Shown: piece by piece, positions 52,600 through 62,882 of the stretch
How the letters are laid out: each line of letters opens with the position of its first letter
How positions within the stretch are numbered: the first letter of the stretch is position 1
Source: Bacteroidota bacterium
GTDB taxonomy: Bacteria; Bacteroidota; Ignavibacteria; Ignavibacteriales; Melioribacteraceae
NCBI GenBank assembly: GCA_018818165.1
Contig: JAHISP010000048.1
Span: 44,346 to 108,345 of the forward strand
Direction of reading: 5' to 3'
DNA length: 64,000 bases
Position numbers and translations under genes: made by a program
The notes under the pieces: generated by a model
The model's input: the letters and a program-made list of their open reading frames with translations, nothing else
Database searches by the model: none
What the model was told of the DNA's origin: nothing

Positions 52600-54186
52600 C
52601 TAGTTACTACCTTTAGGAATATATTTACTGTAGTAGAATTTAATCTTTGACATGTAATCGAACGGGAATATTCTTCCAAATGAATCAATAAATTCAAATT
52701 CTGGTTTTTGTTCTTCATTACCACTATTTTTAATTTCTTCTGAACCAATTACTTCTTTAGAATATGCGACTATATTTCCATCCAAATCATATATAAAAAT
52801 TCTTGTATGCTCTTCATGGCGAATATGCTTTGGCAAACTACAAACTGAAAATGAAATTATATCGCCTACTGAATTATAAATTCTCGTTTTCTTCTCAGAG
52901 TTAAGAAATTTTTTGTTATCCCAATTCTCGGTTAAATAAGAACTCTCATTTTTAGTTTCAACCGTTCTGTATATTATTTTTCTACCGCTTACCCAGGAAT
53001 AATCTTTCCAATACGTTGGTTGATACAAAGTTTTATTTCCATTTGTATCATATTTAGTAATGCTAAAACCCATAGTGTTCCAGCGTTTATTTTCCCACTT
53101 CTGTTGCAAATCTGATGTTATATTCCCATTTTGGTTATAAGTATAATTCACCCGTCGTGAATTTGTCCAACCAGTATCACTATTAACTTCTGTGATATAT
53201 GATAATTTATTTCCAAGAGAATCATAAACGCTAGTATACCTATCCGCATTTACCAAATGACCATGTACCCAGTTTCTATTTATTTCTGAGATCTTCTTTC
53301 TTTGAATATTATATTTACAAGTACGTTCATGGCTATTTATCCATGTACTATCTTTTCTATATTTTTTTATATCAGATGTTATATCTCCAAATTCATTAAA
53401 TGTATAAGTTTGACTATCTCTTTCCAGCCATTTATCATTTTCATATTCAGAGTATATCCTAGAAATTTGATTACTGTTTGTATCATATGCATAAATATAT
53501 TGCCTACTATTTGACCATCTTCCTTTATAGTCAAATTGCTGTATTTCAGAAAGTTTATTGCCACAAGAATCATAGTTATAAAAATTACGTCCAAACGTAT
53601 GTCTTTCTTGTCCATACCAAGACTTAAATAATTCACAAATAACCTTTCCATTTGAGTCATAAGTATATGTATGAAAAAACGAATCACTTTGGATATTAAA
53701 TACAAATGATGATTCAAAAGACAACGAAATATTCCCATTTCCATCGTATTCATAAAAGTTAAGGGTCGCTATTTCCCATTTTTCATCTTTCCATTTATAT
53801 TCTTTGTCTTGAATTAAATTTCCATTTTCATCATAGGAATAATTGCGGCGTTCATAATTAATCCAATTACTATCTTTTTTAATTTTAGTGAAATCCTGGA
53901 TTAAATTATTATTAGAATCGTAGCTGTAAAAGTGATTTTCTTCAACACTATATTTTTCTGTAAAAATACTATCTACTACAAATGATGAATCGTACTTTGA
54001 TAATTTCATTTGGCGAGTATAAAGTCTTCTGTTTGGTTTTAGTTGTTCATCATTAACCTTTTCGGAAAGGTTGAATTTTTTGAAAACTAATACTTTTCCA
54101 TACTGTATTTGATTAAGGGAAAAAAGTGTTACTATAATTGCATGATAAAACAATATATTTCTAAAAAAATTCACAATTTCCCTCAC
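52600..54186 (-). CDS. secreted YD-repeat-like hypothetical protein
   Basis: 528 residues. After an N-terminal hydrophobic signal (about 9-28) there are about a dozen repeats of the form YxYDxNGNxxxxxxxxWxxxxW (for example YSYDENGNLIQ and YEYDGNGNI), similar to Rhs/YD repeats and to repeats common in secreted Bacteroidota proteins. It lacks an Rhs core or toxin domain and a clear T9SS end. It probably acts at the cell surface. Function unknown. Confidence 0.65.
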   Translation of the reverse strand: MREIVNFFRNILFYHAIIVTLFSLNQIQYGKVLVFKKFNLSEKVNDEQLKPNRRLYTRQMKLSKYDSSFVVDSIFTEKYSVEENHFYSYDSNNNLIQDFTKIKKDSNWINYERRNYSYDENGNLIQDKEYKWKDEKWEIATLNFYEYDGNGNISLSFESSFVFNIQSDSFFHTYTYDSNGKVICELFKSWYGQERHTFGRNFYNYDSCGNKLSEIQQFDYKGRWSNSRQYIYAYDTNSNQISRIYSEYENDKWLERDSQTYTFNEFGDITSDIKKYRKDSTWINSHERTCKYNIQRKKISEINRNWVHGHLVNADRYTSVYDSLGNKLSYITEVNSDTGWTNSRRVNYTYNQNGNITSDLQQKWENKRWNTMGFSITKYDTNGNKTLYQPTYWKDYSWVSGRKIIYRTVETKNESSYLTENWDNKKFLNSEKKTRIYNSVGDIISFSVCSLPKHIRHEEHTRIFIYDLDGNIVAYSKEVIGSEEIKNSGNEEQKPEFEFIDSFGRIFPFDYMSKIKFYYSKYIPKGSN

Positions 54187-54219
54187 TGTTGGTTATTTAT
54201 AGAATTATAAATTAATTGA

Positions 54220-55125
54220 CTAATACTTTAAAGAATACCCACGCAGAAATTCATCAGCAACCATTCTCTTTCTTCCTTCCAATTGAATTTCAAGAATTTG
54301 CAGTGTTTTATCGGCACAACCAACAAATATTTCTGATTTTGTTTGACTAATTTCACCAGGTGCTAAATTTTTTGAGTCAATAATTTTGGATTTAAACACT
54401 TTATAAATCTTGTTGTTATAACTAAAAAAAGTTGCAGGAAATGGCGAAAGTCCGCGAATTAGATTATGAATAGTTTCAGCATTTTTATTCCAATCAATTT
54501 CGCCAAGTTCTTTAGTTATTTTTGGTGCTGGAGTCGCTTTCGAATTATCCTGAAATTGTAATGAAATACTTTCATTTTCGATTGCATCAACTGTTTTTAG
54601 AACCAAACTTGAACCAAGAATGCTCATTTTATCGTGAATTGTGCCAAGATTATCTTCATCCTCAATTGGCATTTCAGCTTGAAAAATCATATTTCCAGTA
54701 TCAACTTTATCATCAAGAAAAAATGTTGTTACCCCAGTTTTCTTTTCCCCATTAATAATTGCCCAATGTATTGGAGCCGCGCCACGATATTTTGGCAATA
54801 ATGAACCGTGCAAATTAAACGAACCAAATTTTGGAAGTGTAAAAACAGCACGAGGCAAAATCTTAAATGCAACTATTACAAATAAATCTGCATTTAATTG
54901 AACTAAAGAATTTATAAATTCTTCATCCTTCATGCTTTCTGGCTGTAAACATTTAAGATTATTTTCAATCGCATATTCTTTAATTGGAGTTGAAGAAACT
55001 TTCCTTCCACGCCCTCGCTCTTTATCTGGAGCAGTTACAACAGCAATTATTTCGTGATTACTGTTATTTAATATATCAAGACTTGGTACTGCAAAATCTG
55101 GTGTTCCAAAAAAAACTATTTTCAT
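54220..55125 (-). CDS. methionyl-tRNA formyltransferase
   Basis: 301 residues. IVFFGTPDFAVPSLDIL at the N-terminus, the formyl-transfer motif NLHGSLLPKYRGAAPIHWAI and a C-terminal FMT domain (ELGEIDWNK, IRGLSPFPATF). It formylates initiator Met-tRNA. It follows def by 5 bp, the classical def-fmt pair. Confidence 0.95.
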   Translation of the reverse strand: MKIVFFGTPDFAVPSLDILNNSNHEIIAVVTAPDKERGRGRKVSSTPIKEYAIENNLKCLQPESMKDEEFINSLVQLNADLFVIVAFKILPRAVFTLPKFGSFNLHGSLLPKYRGAAPIHWAIINGEKKTGVTTFFLDDKVDTGNMIFQAEMPIEDEDNLGTIHDKMSILGSSLVLKTVDAIENESISLQFQDNSKATPAPKITKELGEIDWNKNAETIHNLIRGLSPFPATFFSYNNKIYKVFKSKIIDSKNLAPGEISQTKSEIFVGCADKTLQILEIQLEGRKRMVADEFLRGYSLKY

Positions 55126-55130
55126 TTATA

Positions 55131-55679
55131 TTATACTCTTTGCGTGATTTCGTAGTCGGTGTTTACTTCACGTTTCATTATTCTAATTAATTCGCCCTTT
55201 AATTTTTCTTTTAATCGAGCATCAACTCTATCTGGAATCATTTTTCCAATTAAGTGATCATATTCGTGAAGAATAACTCTTGCAAGCCAATCATCCGCAT
55301 CTAAAATTTGTTCGTTTTCATCGGTATCAAGATATTTTATTTTAATAATTTCAGAACGTTCAACATCGGCACGCAATTCTGGTAAGCTCAAACATCCTTC
55401 TTCGAAAATAACTAGTTCATCAGAATATTCAACAATTTCTGGATTTATAAACACCATTGGTTTAAAATCATCATAGCCTTCAACGCCTTTTAAATCTACA
55501 ACAAACATTTTTTTATTTAATGAAACTTGGTTTGCTGCAAGCCCAATTCCCCGAGCATAGCGCATTGTTTCAAACATATCTTGTATATTTTCTATTAATT
55601 CATCATCCACAGATAAAATTGGACTAACGGTTTTTCTTAAAATTGAATCACCATAAACAGTTACCGGCAAAAGGGACAT
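55131..55679 (-). CDS. peptide deformylase
   Basis: 182 residues. Motif 1 GIGLAANQVS, motif 2 EEGCLSLPE with the Cys ligand, and motif 3 HEYDHLIGKM (HExxH) are intact. It removes the formyl group from new proteins and pairs with fmt. Confidence 0.95.
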   Translation of the reverse strand: MSLLPVTVYGDSILRKTVSPILSVDDELIENIQDMFETMRYARGIGLAANQVSLNKKMFVVDLKGVEGYDDFKPMVFINPEIVEYSDELVIFEEGCLSLPELRADVERSEIIKIKYLDTDENEQILDADDWLARVILHEYDHLIGKMIPDRVDARLKEKLKGELIRIMKREVNTDYEITQRV

Positions 55680-55705
55680 ATATTTCTCACTATATATTTT
55701 ATAAA

Positions 55706-56581
55706 TTATTCAGTAATTACTTCCGCATCGTAATCTTTAAAAAGATAAACTTCGGTTGCGTACAATAACATTGTAATTGAAAGCCTAAAAATAATCAACA
55801 TTTGTTGAAGAATAAAGGTAAGAATTAAGAAATAAAATGGTGAACGAGGAATGTAAATTGCAACAATATTATAAACAATTGCACCAAGTGCGCCAATTAT
55901 AGAAACTATTAAGTAAGTTGAAAAAACAATCCAAAATCGTTTACGCATTAATTGAAAAATATTTTTAAATGCCAACCCAATTTTTTGCGAATCTTTTAAC
56001 GCTAAAAATATTTGAGTGTATTCAGAAATTATTGAGATAGCTCCAATTAAGAACAATAATATTAAATATCTAATTGATCTAAAAATTAAATCCAACAATA
56101 CTGAATTAAAAGCCTTTGTTAAATATTCAATTCCACTATCAAGTTTTGAGTCAATTAGCAAAATAATTGCAAGTATTAAAATTGCAAGTAAAGTAACTTT
56201 TATAAATCGATACCAGAATTTAACTCCACTATAGAAAAAATCTGAAATATGATTTTTCTTGGGATTGCTTAAAACTGCAATTAACCCGCCTTGGTAAAGT
56301 TTTTGGATTAATAGATTGATGCCAACAATGCTAAAAAATAGAATTGGTAATTTGTTAAACATATTGTGATCACTATTCTGAAATTGTAATAACCAAAAAT
56401 AATCAACTTGAATAGCTAATTTGCTGCTCCATAATGAATGAGACAGATTATCGCGCAGCATTGATAAAATTGGAATTGTTAAAACTAGCGAAAGGATAAT
56501 ATTTGTTCCCCACAAAAGGAAAATATAAAACCAATTTTTAAGAACTAACCGCCAACTTTCTCTTAAAATTTCACGAATCAT
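55706..56581 (-). CDS. hypothetical multi-pass membrane protein
   Basis: 291 residues with about six hydrophobic segments (for example FYIFLLWGTNIILSLVLTI, VTLLAILILAIILLI, YLILLFLIGAISIISEY). It overlaps the M1-like gene by 4 bp and precedes def by 26 bp. I do not recognise a specific family. A role together with its coupled, secreted neighbour is likely. Confidence 0.7.
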   Translation of the reverse strand: MIREILRESWRLVLKNWFYIFLLWGTNIILSLVLTIPILSMLRDNLSHSLWSSKLAIQVDYFWLLQFQNSDHNMFNKLPILFFSIVGINLLIQKLYQGGLIAVLSNPKKNHISDFFYSGVKFWYRFIKVTLLAILILAIILLIDSKLDSGIEYLTKAFNSVLLDLIFRSIRYLILLFLIGAISIISEYTQIFLALKDSQKIGLAFKNIFQLMRKRFWIVFSTYLIVSIIGALGAIVYNIVAIYIPRSPFYFLILTFILQQMLIIFRLSITMLLYATEVYLFKDYDAEVITE

Positions 56582-58488
56582 CCTTTACCACCAATTAACA
56601 TTAGAGCATTTTGGAACCAAAAAAATATTCGCGTTGCGTACGAAATTGAACCCCAATATTGGTCCTCAATAATATAGGAATTGTTAGCAAAATTTAAGTC
56701 TAGCATATTTTTCATTTCAGAATCAATTTCAGCAGAGATAATTTCTTGATCAGAACTAATTGTAAAAATTTTGAATTTATCTTTCCCATCCCAGTTTATT
56801 TGCAAAGTATCAAATTCTCTGTAGATGGATAGTTTTATTGGTGTTACTCCACTTTCAATTCTTTCGACCATAATATCATATTTATTATCATCCCTTTTTT
56901 CGATATAATTTATTGCGTAATCAAACAATTTATCGCTTGCAAAAAGCTCGTTACAAAATTCTATAGTTTCGGATGAACCACCACTACTAATAACTTTCAG
57001 AAACTCATTTCCTGTGGAAAATTCATGTACATTTGCCTTCAAATAATTTTGCAAATTTCTTTTAAATTTTTCTTCTCCAATAATTTTTTCTAATGTTAAA
57101 AGAGAGATTTCTGGTTTCATTATTGACGATACTTTATACGCAGTATAATTTGGCAATTGATAGGTTGGAATTGACAAATCGGAATATGAAATATTTTTAT
57201 AATATTCATCAAGATGTCTGGCACCTTCTGGTATAATTTGGTTGCTTATTGTATAGATTAATGGAATTCCAGCATAAGAAAGAAAATGTAAACCACTAAC
57301 TGGATAGTAATCGGCTATATTAAAATACGAATGTAAATCTCCAAAATGTGTTCTAACTAATTTTTCAGCCAAATATGCTGAAATACCTTTGGGCAACCAT
57401 GACTCTTCAAGATAATTCGAATTCAAAATATTTCCCAAATATTCATTAGTTATTTGTGAAGCCAATTCGTATTCAAGTTTTTGAGTTTTCACCGGTGAAA
57501 TTAAATCGCTTCTTAAAGCAATTAAATTTGAATATGATTTATTTCCTAAATCAGTGATATTTGGTAAATCAATAATTGTTAAATCATCAAACGGCAAAAG
57601 GTCTAACTCAGAGAGAGATATTATATATTTTTCAACTGTATCAAAGTATCTATCAACATAACCATCTTTACTTTCTTGAATAAACAGAGTAATATTAATT
57701 TCATTTCCATTAATTGTTTTTTTTCTTGCAAATTTTGATAAATCATTAAATGCGAACCAATTAAATCTCTTAATTCCACTTGCCGAACAATGAAAGATTG
57801 TAGTACCATCAACAATTTCTTCCTCAATTTTCCCGGATGTTGCAATACTTACTCCAATAGGAGTATTAATATTAACTTCAAAATTAGAGTATTCAAGAAA
57901 TGGTTCAATAAATTTATGTGAAGGATAATTGTAGAACTTTCCATTAAAATATGGAGATATTGTAACATACCAATTTTCAAAATTGTAGAAATAACTATCA
58001 CTAAAACGGCTTCCAATTGGAATAATTATTTTGTAACTAATTTCAAATAATAGTGATTCGTTAAAAGCCTCACCATTGGGAATAATAGTTTTGACAAGTG
58101 TACTATCAACAAAATTTTTGGCATCGTTATTTTCAAACTCAAACTGTGAATCATTTCCATTTATCTTAAATGAATTAATTTCATAATTCATTGCTGAATT
58201 ATCACCGTTGGTTTTGCTTAAATTTTTAGGAATGTTTAAATAAATGGTGTCCACATTTGCGCTATCAATATTTTCCCATTTAATTTCTTCTTTTACATTT
58301 AGTGAATTGTCAAATTCTGCATAATCAACATTGATAATATAATTAGTTCTTACCCTTGGTGTTTTATGTGGGTTTTCAAAACTTGTTTTTTCAACAATTA
58401 GCTTTTGAGAATTATTAATAATTTTTTCACCAATTATAGAAATCCCCGCAAAAAGTAATAATAGTAAAATTGATTTAATTGTTTTCAT
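56578..58488 (-). CDS. M1-peptidase-like protein lacking zinc ligands
   Basis: 636 residues with a signal or anchor sequence, an N-terminal beta domain (about 40-250) and a helical gluzincin-like region. Where M1 enzymes have HExxH and, further on, WLNEG, this protein reads YELAS (340-344) and WLPKG (364-368): both His and the third-ligand Glu are lost. It is therefore probably not a zinc peptidase and may bind peptides or act structurally. It is coupled to a membrane protein (4-bp overlap). The family placement rests on this motif alignment. Confidence 0.6.
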   Translation of the reverse strand: MKTIKSILLLLLFAGISIIGEKIINNSQKLIVEKTSFENPHKTPRVRTNYIINVDYAEFDNSLNVKEEIKWENIDSANVDTIYLNIPKNLSKTNGDNSAMNYEINSFKINGNDSQFEFENNDAKNFVDSTLVKTIIPNGEAFNESLLFEISYKIIIPIGSRFSDSYFYNFENWYVTISPYFNGKFYNYPSHKFIEPFLEYSNFEVNINTPIGVSIATSGKIEEEIVDGTTIFHCSASGIKRFNWFAFNDLSKFARKKTINGNEINITLFIQESKDGYVDRYFDTVEKYIISLSELDLLPFDDLTIIDLPNITDLGNKSYSNLIALRSDLISPVKTQKLEYELASQITNEYLGNILNSNYLEESWLPKGISAYLAEKLVRTHFGDLHSYFNIADYYPVSGLHFLSYAGIPLIYTISNQIIPEGARHLDEYYKNISYSDLSIPTYQLPNYTAYKVSSIMKPEISLLTLEKIIGEEKFKRNLQNYLKANVHEFSTGNEFLKVISSGGSSETIEFCNELFASDKLFDYAINYIEKRDDNKYDIMVERIESGVTPIKLSIYREFDTLQINWDGKDKFKIFTISSDQEIISAEIDSEMKNMLDLNFANNSYIIEDQYWGSISYATRIFFWFQNALMLIGGKG

Positions 58489-58698
58489 TATTAATTATAT
58501 TCTAAATTCAAAAATTAAATTAAATAAATTTATCTCCTTTACAAAACTTAGCAAAAGGCTATTAATTTATTCATTTAAAAGAGAGTTAATACAAAAATAA
58601 ATTTATTTAGTTATTGATAGCAAATTTTTATTTGCAATTTTGAAAATAATGTCAAATATTGGAATGATTTTTTTTAGTAACTCTTACGGATAAAAAGG

Positions 58699-60072
58699 AT
58701 GCAACAAAAACGAGAACAATGGAATTCAAAAATTGGTTTTATTTTAGCCGCTGCTGGTTCTGCAATTGGATTAGGTAACATTTGGAAGTTTCCATACATT
58801 GCCGGCGAAAATGGTGGCGCATCGTTTATTCTTATTTACCTTATTTGCATTGCAATAATTGGTCTGCCAGTTTTAATTGCCGAAATTTTACTAGGAAGAA
58901 CAACACACAGAAATCCAGTTGGTGCTTTTAGAGCTTTAAGCAAATCCAAATTTTGGATTGGAGTTGGCGGAATGGGAGTTGTAAGTGGATTTCTCATTCT
59001 ATCATTTTATGCTGTAATTGCCGGTTGGGCTATTGGTTATATTTTTGAAGCAACTATTGGAAATTTTGCACAATTCAATACTGGCACATTAGCTGCCGAA
59101 CATTTCGAAAATCTTGTTGCCGATGTTCCATGGATTGTTGGATATTTTACGCTATTTATGCTGCTAACAATGTTCTTTGTTTATCTTGGCATTCAAAAAG
59201 GAATTGAACGTGGAAGTAAAATAATGATGCCTATTCTTTTTGTACTTTTAATAATACTAATGGTGCGTGGAATTACTCTCGAAGGCTCAGAGGCTGGAAT
59301 AGCATTTCTTCTAAATCCAGATTGGAGCAAAATAAACGCGCAATCCGTTTTGGTCGCTTTGGGACACGCATTCTTCACTTTAAGTCTTGGAATGGGTGCT
59401 ATGCTCACATACGGAAGCTACATGTCAAAAGACGATAACATTCCAGTTGCTGCTTTTCAAATTATTATTTTAGATACAGTAATTGCGCTTATTGCCGGCG
59501 TTGCAATTTTCACTTCTGTTTTTGCAGTTGGACTAGATCCATCTGCTGGACCAGGATTAATTTTCCACACAATTCCCGCAACTTTTGCTAAAATGCCTGG
59601 TGGATATTTCTTCTCAATTTTATTTTTTATTCTTTTAAGCATTGCAGCACTCACATCCGCAATTTCGTTGCTCGAAGTTGTAGTTGCTTATTTTGTTGAC
59701 GAACTAGACTGGAATAGAAAAAAAGCAGTTTTTATTTTAGGATTTGTTACATTCCTTATTGGTTTACCAAGTGCATTATCGTTTAATGTTCTTGCAAATT
59801 TTCAAGTTTTTGGGATGAACTTTTTCGATTTAGTGGATTTCTTTGCCTCCAACATTCTTCTACCAACTGGTGGATTATTAATTGCAATTTTTGTTGGATA
59901 TGTTTGGGGATTTGATAAAGTATTGTTAAACCTTAAATCTGGAGCAGAAGATTTATTTAATAAGCATCCTTTTGTTATTTCAACTTGGAAATTTTTCTTA
60001 AAGTATTTATCACCTGTTTTAATTTTTATTGTTTTGTTACAATCACTCGGAATTTTAGAACTCATTTTTTAG
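58699..60072 (+). CDS. sodium-dependent transporter (NSS/SNF family)
   Basis: 457 residues with about 11-12 membrane segments. The N-terminus WNSKIGFILAAAGSAIGLGN then IWKFPYIAGENGG is the hallmark of LeuT-type Na+:amino-acid symporters. It is followed 20 bp later by an AGCS symporter. Confidence 0.9.
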   Translation: MQQKREQWNSKIGFILAAAGSAIGLGNIWKFPYIAGENGGASFILIYLICIAIIGLPVLIAEILLGRTTHRNPVGAFRALSKSKFWIGVGGMGVVSGFLILSFYAVIAGWAIGYIFEATIGNFAQFNTGTLAAEHFENLVADVPWIVGYFTLFMLLTMFFVYLGIQKGIERGSKIMMPILFVLLIILMVRGITLEGSEAGIAFLLNPDWSKINAQSVLVALGHAFFTLSLGMGAMLTYGSYMSKDDNIPVAAFQIIILDTVIALIAGVAIFTSVFAVGLDPSAGPGLIFHTIPATFAKMPGGYFFSILFFILLSIAALTSAISLLEVVVAYFVDELDWNRKKAVFILGFVTFLIGLPSALSFNVLANFQVFGMNFFDLVDFFASNILLPTGGLLIAIFVGYVWGFDKVLLNLKSGAEDLFNKHPFVISTWKFFLKYLSPVLIFIVLLQSLGILELIF

Positions 60073-60092
60073 CAATTAAACAATATGGTAAT

Positions 60093-61688
60093 ATGAAAAA
60101 ATCAACTCTAGGTATAATCTCGTTATCAATAATTTTTTCTATTTTAATAATAGGAGGAGTTCCGTTTTTCGATACTGTTTGGTCATTTCCCGGTAATTTC
60201 GATTTCTTTAAAACTTTTCCAACTGAGGATATTCCTCTTGGAATAATTCCATTAATGATAATTGCATTAATTGGAACCGGAATATATGCTAGTTTCAAAT
60301 TAAACTTCCCTCAAGTAACACATTTTTGGCACGGCGTTAAAGTTACAATGGGTATTTATGATGATCCAAATGACGAAGGTGATTTAAATCATTTTAGAGC
60401 ATTATCCACAGCGCTTTCTGCAACTGTTGGAATTGGAAACATTGCCGGAGTTGCTACAGCACTTTATTATGGCGGACCTGGTGCAATGTTTTGGATGTGG
60501 GTTACAGCATTTTTTGGAACAACTTTAAAATTTGCTGAAAGCACTCTTGGTCATAAATATCGCGAAATTCTTCCAGATGGTTCAACAGCTGGTGGACCAA
60601 TGTACACAATTGAAAAAGGTTTAGGTCCAAAATGGAGATGGATGGCAGTTGCCTTTGCAAGTTTTGCTATTATATGTTCATTTGCTACAGGTAATGCTAT
60701 TCAATCTTTTACTGTTTCCGATCAAATTTATTCTGAAGTAACCCAACTTTTTGGTTCAACCGGATTTTTTACTTTAAAACATGAAATTTTTTCTGGATTT
60801 GAAGTTTCACTTCAACAAGTAATAAATGGTTTGCTTCTTGCTGCAATTGTTGGCTCAGTTATTATCGGTGGAATTAAACGTATTGGAAATGTAACTGGAA
60901 TTTTAGCACCATTTATGGCAGTATTTTATGTAGTTGCTGGATTTGCAATTCTTTTGGCATATACAAGCGAGTTGCTTCCAAGCTTTGGACTAATTTTTGA
61001 AATGGCTTTTAATCCACCTGCTGAAATTGCTGGAGTAACAAGTGGAACTTTTCTTGTATTTATGAATACCATGCTCTGGGGAGTTAAACGTGGGCTTTAC
61101 TCAAACGAAGCTGGACAAGGAAGCGCAGCTATTGCACATTCAACGGCTAAAACAAAATACTCAATACGCGAAGGTTCTGTGGCTATGTTAGGACCTTTTA
61201 TTGATACAATTACAATTTGTTCTTTAACAGGTTTGGTAATTATTGTTACTGGTGCATGGCATCACACACTATTTTATGTTGAACGTATTGACCCCAATTT
61301 TGCTGGTGAACTTTACAATTCCTCTATTTTAACTTCTTATGCTTTTAAAGTTGGCTTAAGTTGGCTTTTCAGTTATGGAGATAAAATTATTACAATCGGC
61401 GTTTTGCTCTTCGCAATTTCAACCATGATTAGCTGGTCGTTTTACGGTGATAGAGCAACATATTATCTTTTTGGAAAGAAAATGATTCTCCCTTACAAAT
61501 GGATGTATATTCTTTTTGTATTTATTGGTGCAATTGCTCAATTAGAAGCAGTTTGGGCTTTTGGTGATGCCGCTCTTGGATTTATGACATTCCCAAACTT
61601 GATTTCAATTATTTTGCTTTCGCCTGTTTTGCTTAAAGATATGAATAAATATTTTTCTGAAAAACATATTCCGTATAAAGATAAATAA
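60093..61688 (+). CDS. sodium:alanine symporter (AGCS family)
   Basis: 531 residues from the ATG at 60093; an in-frame ATG at 59985 lies inside the NSS gene and its extra 36 residues do not resemble the family, so I reject it. Family motifs are GPGAMFWMWVTAFFGTTLKF, GGPMYTIEKGLG and NEAGQGSAAIAH. It takes up alanine or glycine with Na+. Confidence 0.9.
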   Translation: MKKSTLGIISLSIIFSILIIGGVPFFDTVWSFPGNFDFFKTFPTEDIPLGIIPLMIIALIGTGIYASFKLNFPQVTHFWHGVKVTMGIYDDPNDEGDLNHFRALSTALSATVGIGNIAGVATALYYGGPGAMFWMWVTAFFGTTLKFAESTLGHKYREILPDGSTAGGPMYTIEKGLGPKWRWMAVAFASFAIICSFATGNAIQSFTVSDQIYSEVTQLFGSTGFFTLKHEIFSGFEVSLQQVINGLLLAAIVGSVIIGGIKRIGNVTGILAPFMAVFYVVAGFAILLAYTSELLPSFGLIFEMAFNPPAEIAGVTSGTFLVFMNTMLWGVKRGLYSNEAGQGSAAIAHSTAKTKYSIREGSVAMLGPFIDTITICSLTGLVIIVTGAWHHTLFYVERIDPNFAGELYNSSILTSYAFKVGLSWLFSYGDKIITIGVLLFAISTMISWSFYGDRATYYLFGKKMILPYKWMYILFVFIGAIAQLEAVWAFGDAALGFMTFPNLISIILLSPVLLKDMNKYFSEKHIPYKDK

Positions 61689-61824
61689 AGTTAGAAAAAG
61701 TATATTTTGATTAATAGTAAAACAGTCAGTTCATTTAGCAAAAATTGATTACTATTTTTTTTGAATTTTACTTACATTAAATAAAGGAAAGCAAAAATAG
61801 TTAACCATTTTTTGAGGTATAATA

Positions 61825-62052
61825 ATGGGTTTAGATGAGATTAAAAGAGAATTCAATAATTTAGATCAATCAGAAAAACTGCTCATTGTTGAAGATTTAT
61901 GGAATCAAATTGCTAAAGGTAATAATGATATTCCAATATACGATTGGCAAAAAAGTGAATTAGATAAAAGATACAGGGAATACAAAAAAGGAAAATTAGA
62001 ATTACACGATTGGAATATTGTTCATAACGAATTACGCAAACAATTCAAATGA
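61825..62052 (+). CDS. antitoxin-like addiction module protein
   Basis: 75 residues. LDQSEKLLIVEDLWNQIA and PIYDWQKSELDKRYREY match the putative addiction-module component family (TIGR02574-like). Its stop overlaps the start of the toxin-like gene by 4 bp. Confidence 0.75.
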   Translation: MGLDEIKREFNNLDQSEKLLIVEDLWNQIAKGNNDIPIYDWQKSELDKRYREYKKGKLELHDWNIVHNELRKQFK

Positions 62053-62308
62053 AACTCAGATATACTTCAAAGGCTAAGTTTGATCTAGAATCAGCATTCT
62101 CTTGGTACGAACGGCAACAGCAAGGGTTGGGTTTTGAATTTCTGAGTTGTATTGAAAATGGAGCAAAATCTATTATTGAACATCCTGAAATGCATAGAGT
62201 TATTTTTCAAACTTCAGAAGATGTATTATTAGAAAATTTCCATTCTCTATTTTCTGTACGATTGAGAATAATTTAATAGTTGTACACTCAGTTTTTAATA
62301 ACAGATAA
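62049..62308 (+). pseudogene. RelE/ParE-type toxin with a frameshift near the C-terminus
   Basis: The first ~63 codons (KLRYTSKAKFDLESAFSWYE through FQTSEDVLLEN) are a normal ParE-like toxin. The frame then ends early at 62276 with an atypical tail. In another frame the expected ending is found: FPFSIFCTIENNLIVVHSVF and a stop at 62306-62308. A single indel around 62232-62243 explains this. The toxin is probably inactivated, unless it is a read error or recoding. Confidence 0.72.
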
Positions 62309-62429
62309 GACCCAAACAAACTGCCGTAAAAATTTTCCAATTTTAAAAATTAATTGATAATATCTAGGTTAAGCATTGATTCAAAGCTGAATCCTTTAAA
62401 TGTACTTGGGTTAATAAAGAAAGAAATTT

Positions 62430-62882
62430 ATGAAATTATACATAGACGGAGATGCATTTCCAAACTTATTAAAACCAATAATATATCGTGCAATTGAAAA
62501 ATTGGAGTTACAAACATTTGTTGTATCAAATAAGCGAATTAATATTGGATTATCAAATTATATCAATTACGTTATAGTCAGTGATGGCGCGGATGAAGCA
62601 GACAACAGAATAGTTGAAATGGTTGAAGTGGGCGATTTGGTTATCACATCCGATATTCCCCTTGCCGACCGAGTAATTACAAAAAGTGCTTTTGCCCTCG
62701 ATCACAGAGGTAAGTTTTTTGATGCTGATAATATTAAACAGTCTCTTGCAATTCGAGATTTTATGCAATCCATTCGTGATTCCGGCGAATCTACAAAAGG
62801 ACCCAAACCAATAAACAAAAAAGATGCTCATGAATTTGCCAATAAATTAAATCAATTTTTGCGAAGACAAATAACCCAATAA
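62430..62882 (+). CDS. YaiI/YqxD (DUF188/UPF0178) family protein
   Basis: 150 residues. KLYIDGDAFPN at the N-terminus, VSDGADEADNRIVEMVEVGD and LVITSDIPLADRVI, with the conserved Asp set of this PIN-like/NYN-related family. The biochemical role is not well established. Confidence 0.88.
   Translation: MKLYIDGDAFPNLLKPIIYRAIEKLELQTFVVSNKRINIGLSNYINYVIVSDGADEADNRIVEMVEVGDLVITSDIPLADRVITKSAFALDHRGKFFDADNIKQSLAIRDFMQSIRDSGESTKGPKPINKKDAHEFANKLNQFLRRQITQ

Noticed and set aside
59985..60092. An upstream start for the AGCS symporter
   Set aside because: The extra residues lie inside the NSS gene in another frame and do not resemble the family; the ATG at 60093 gives a normal N-terminus.
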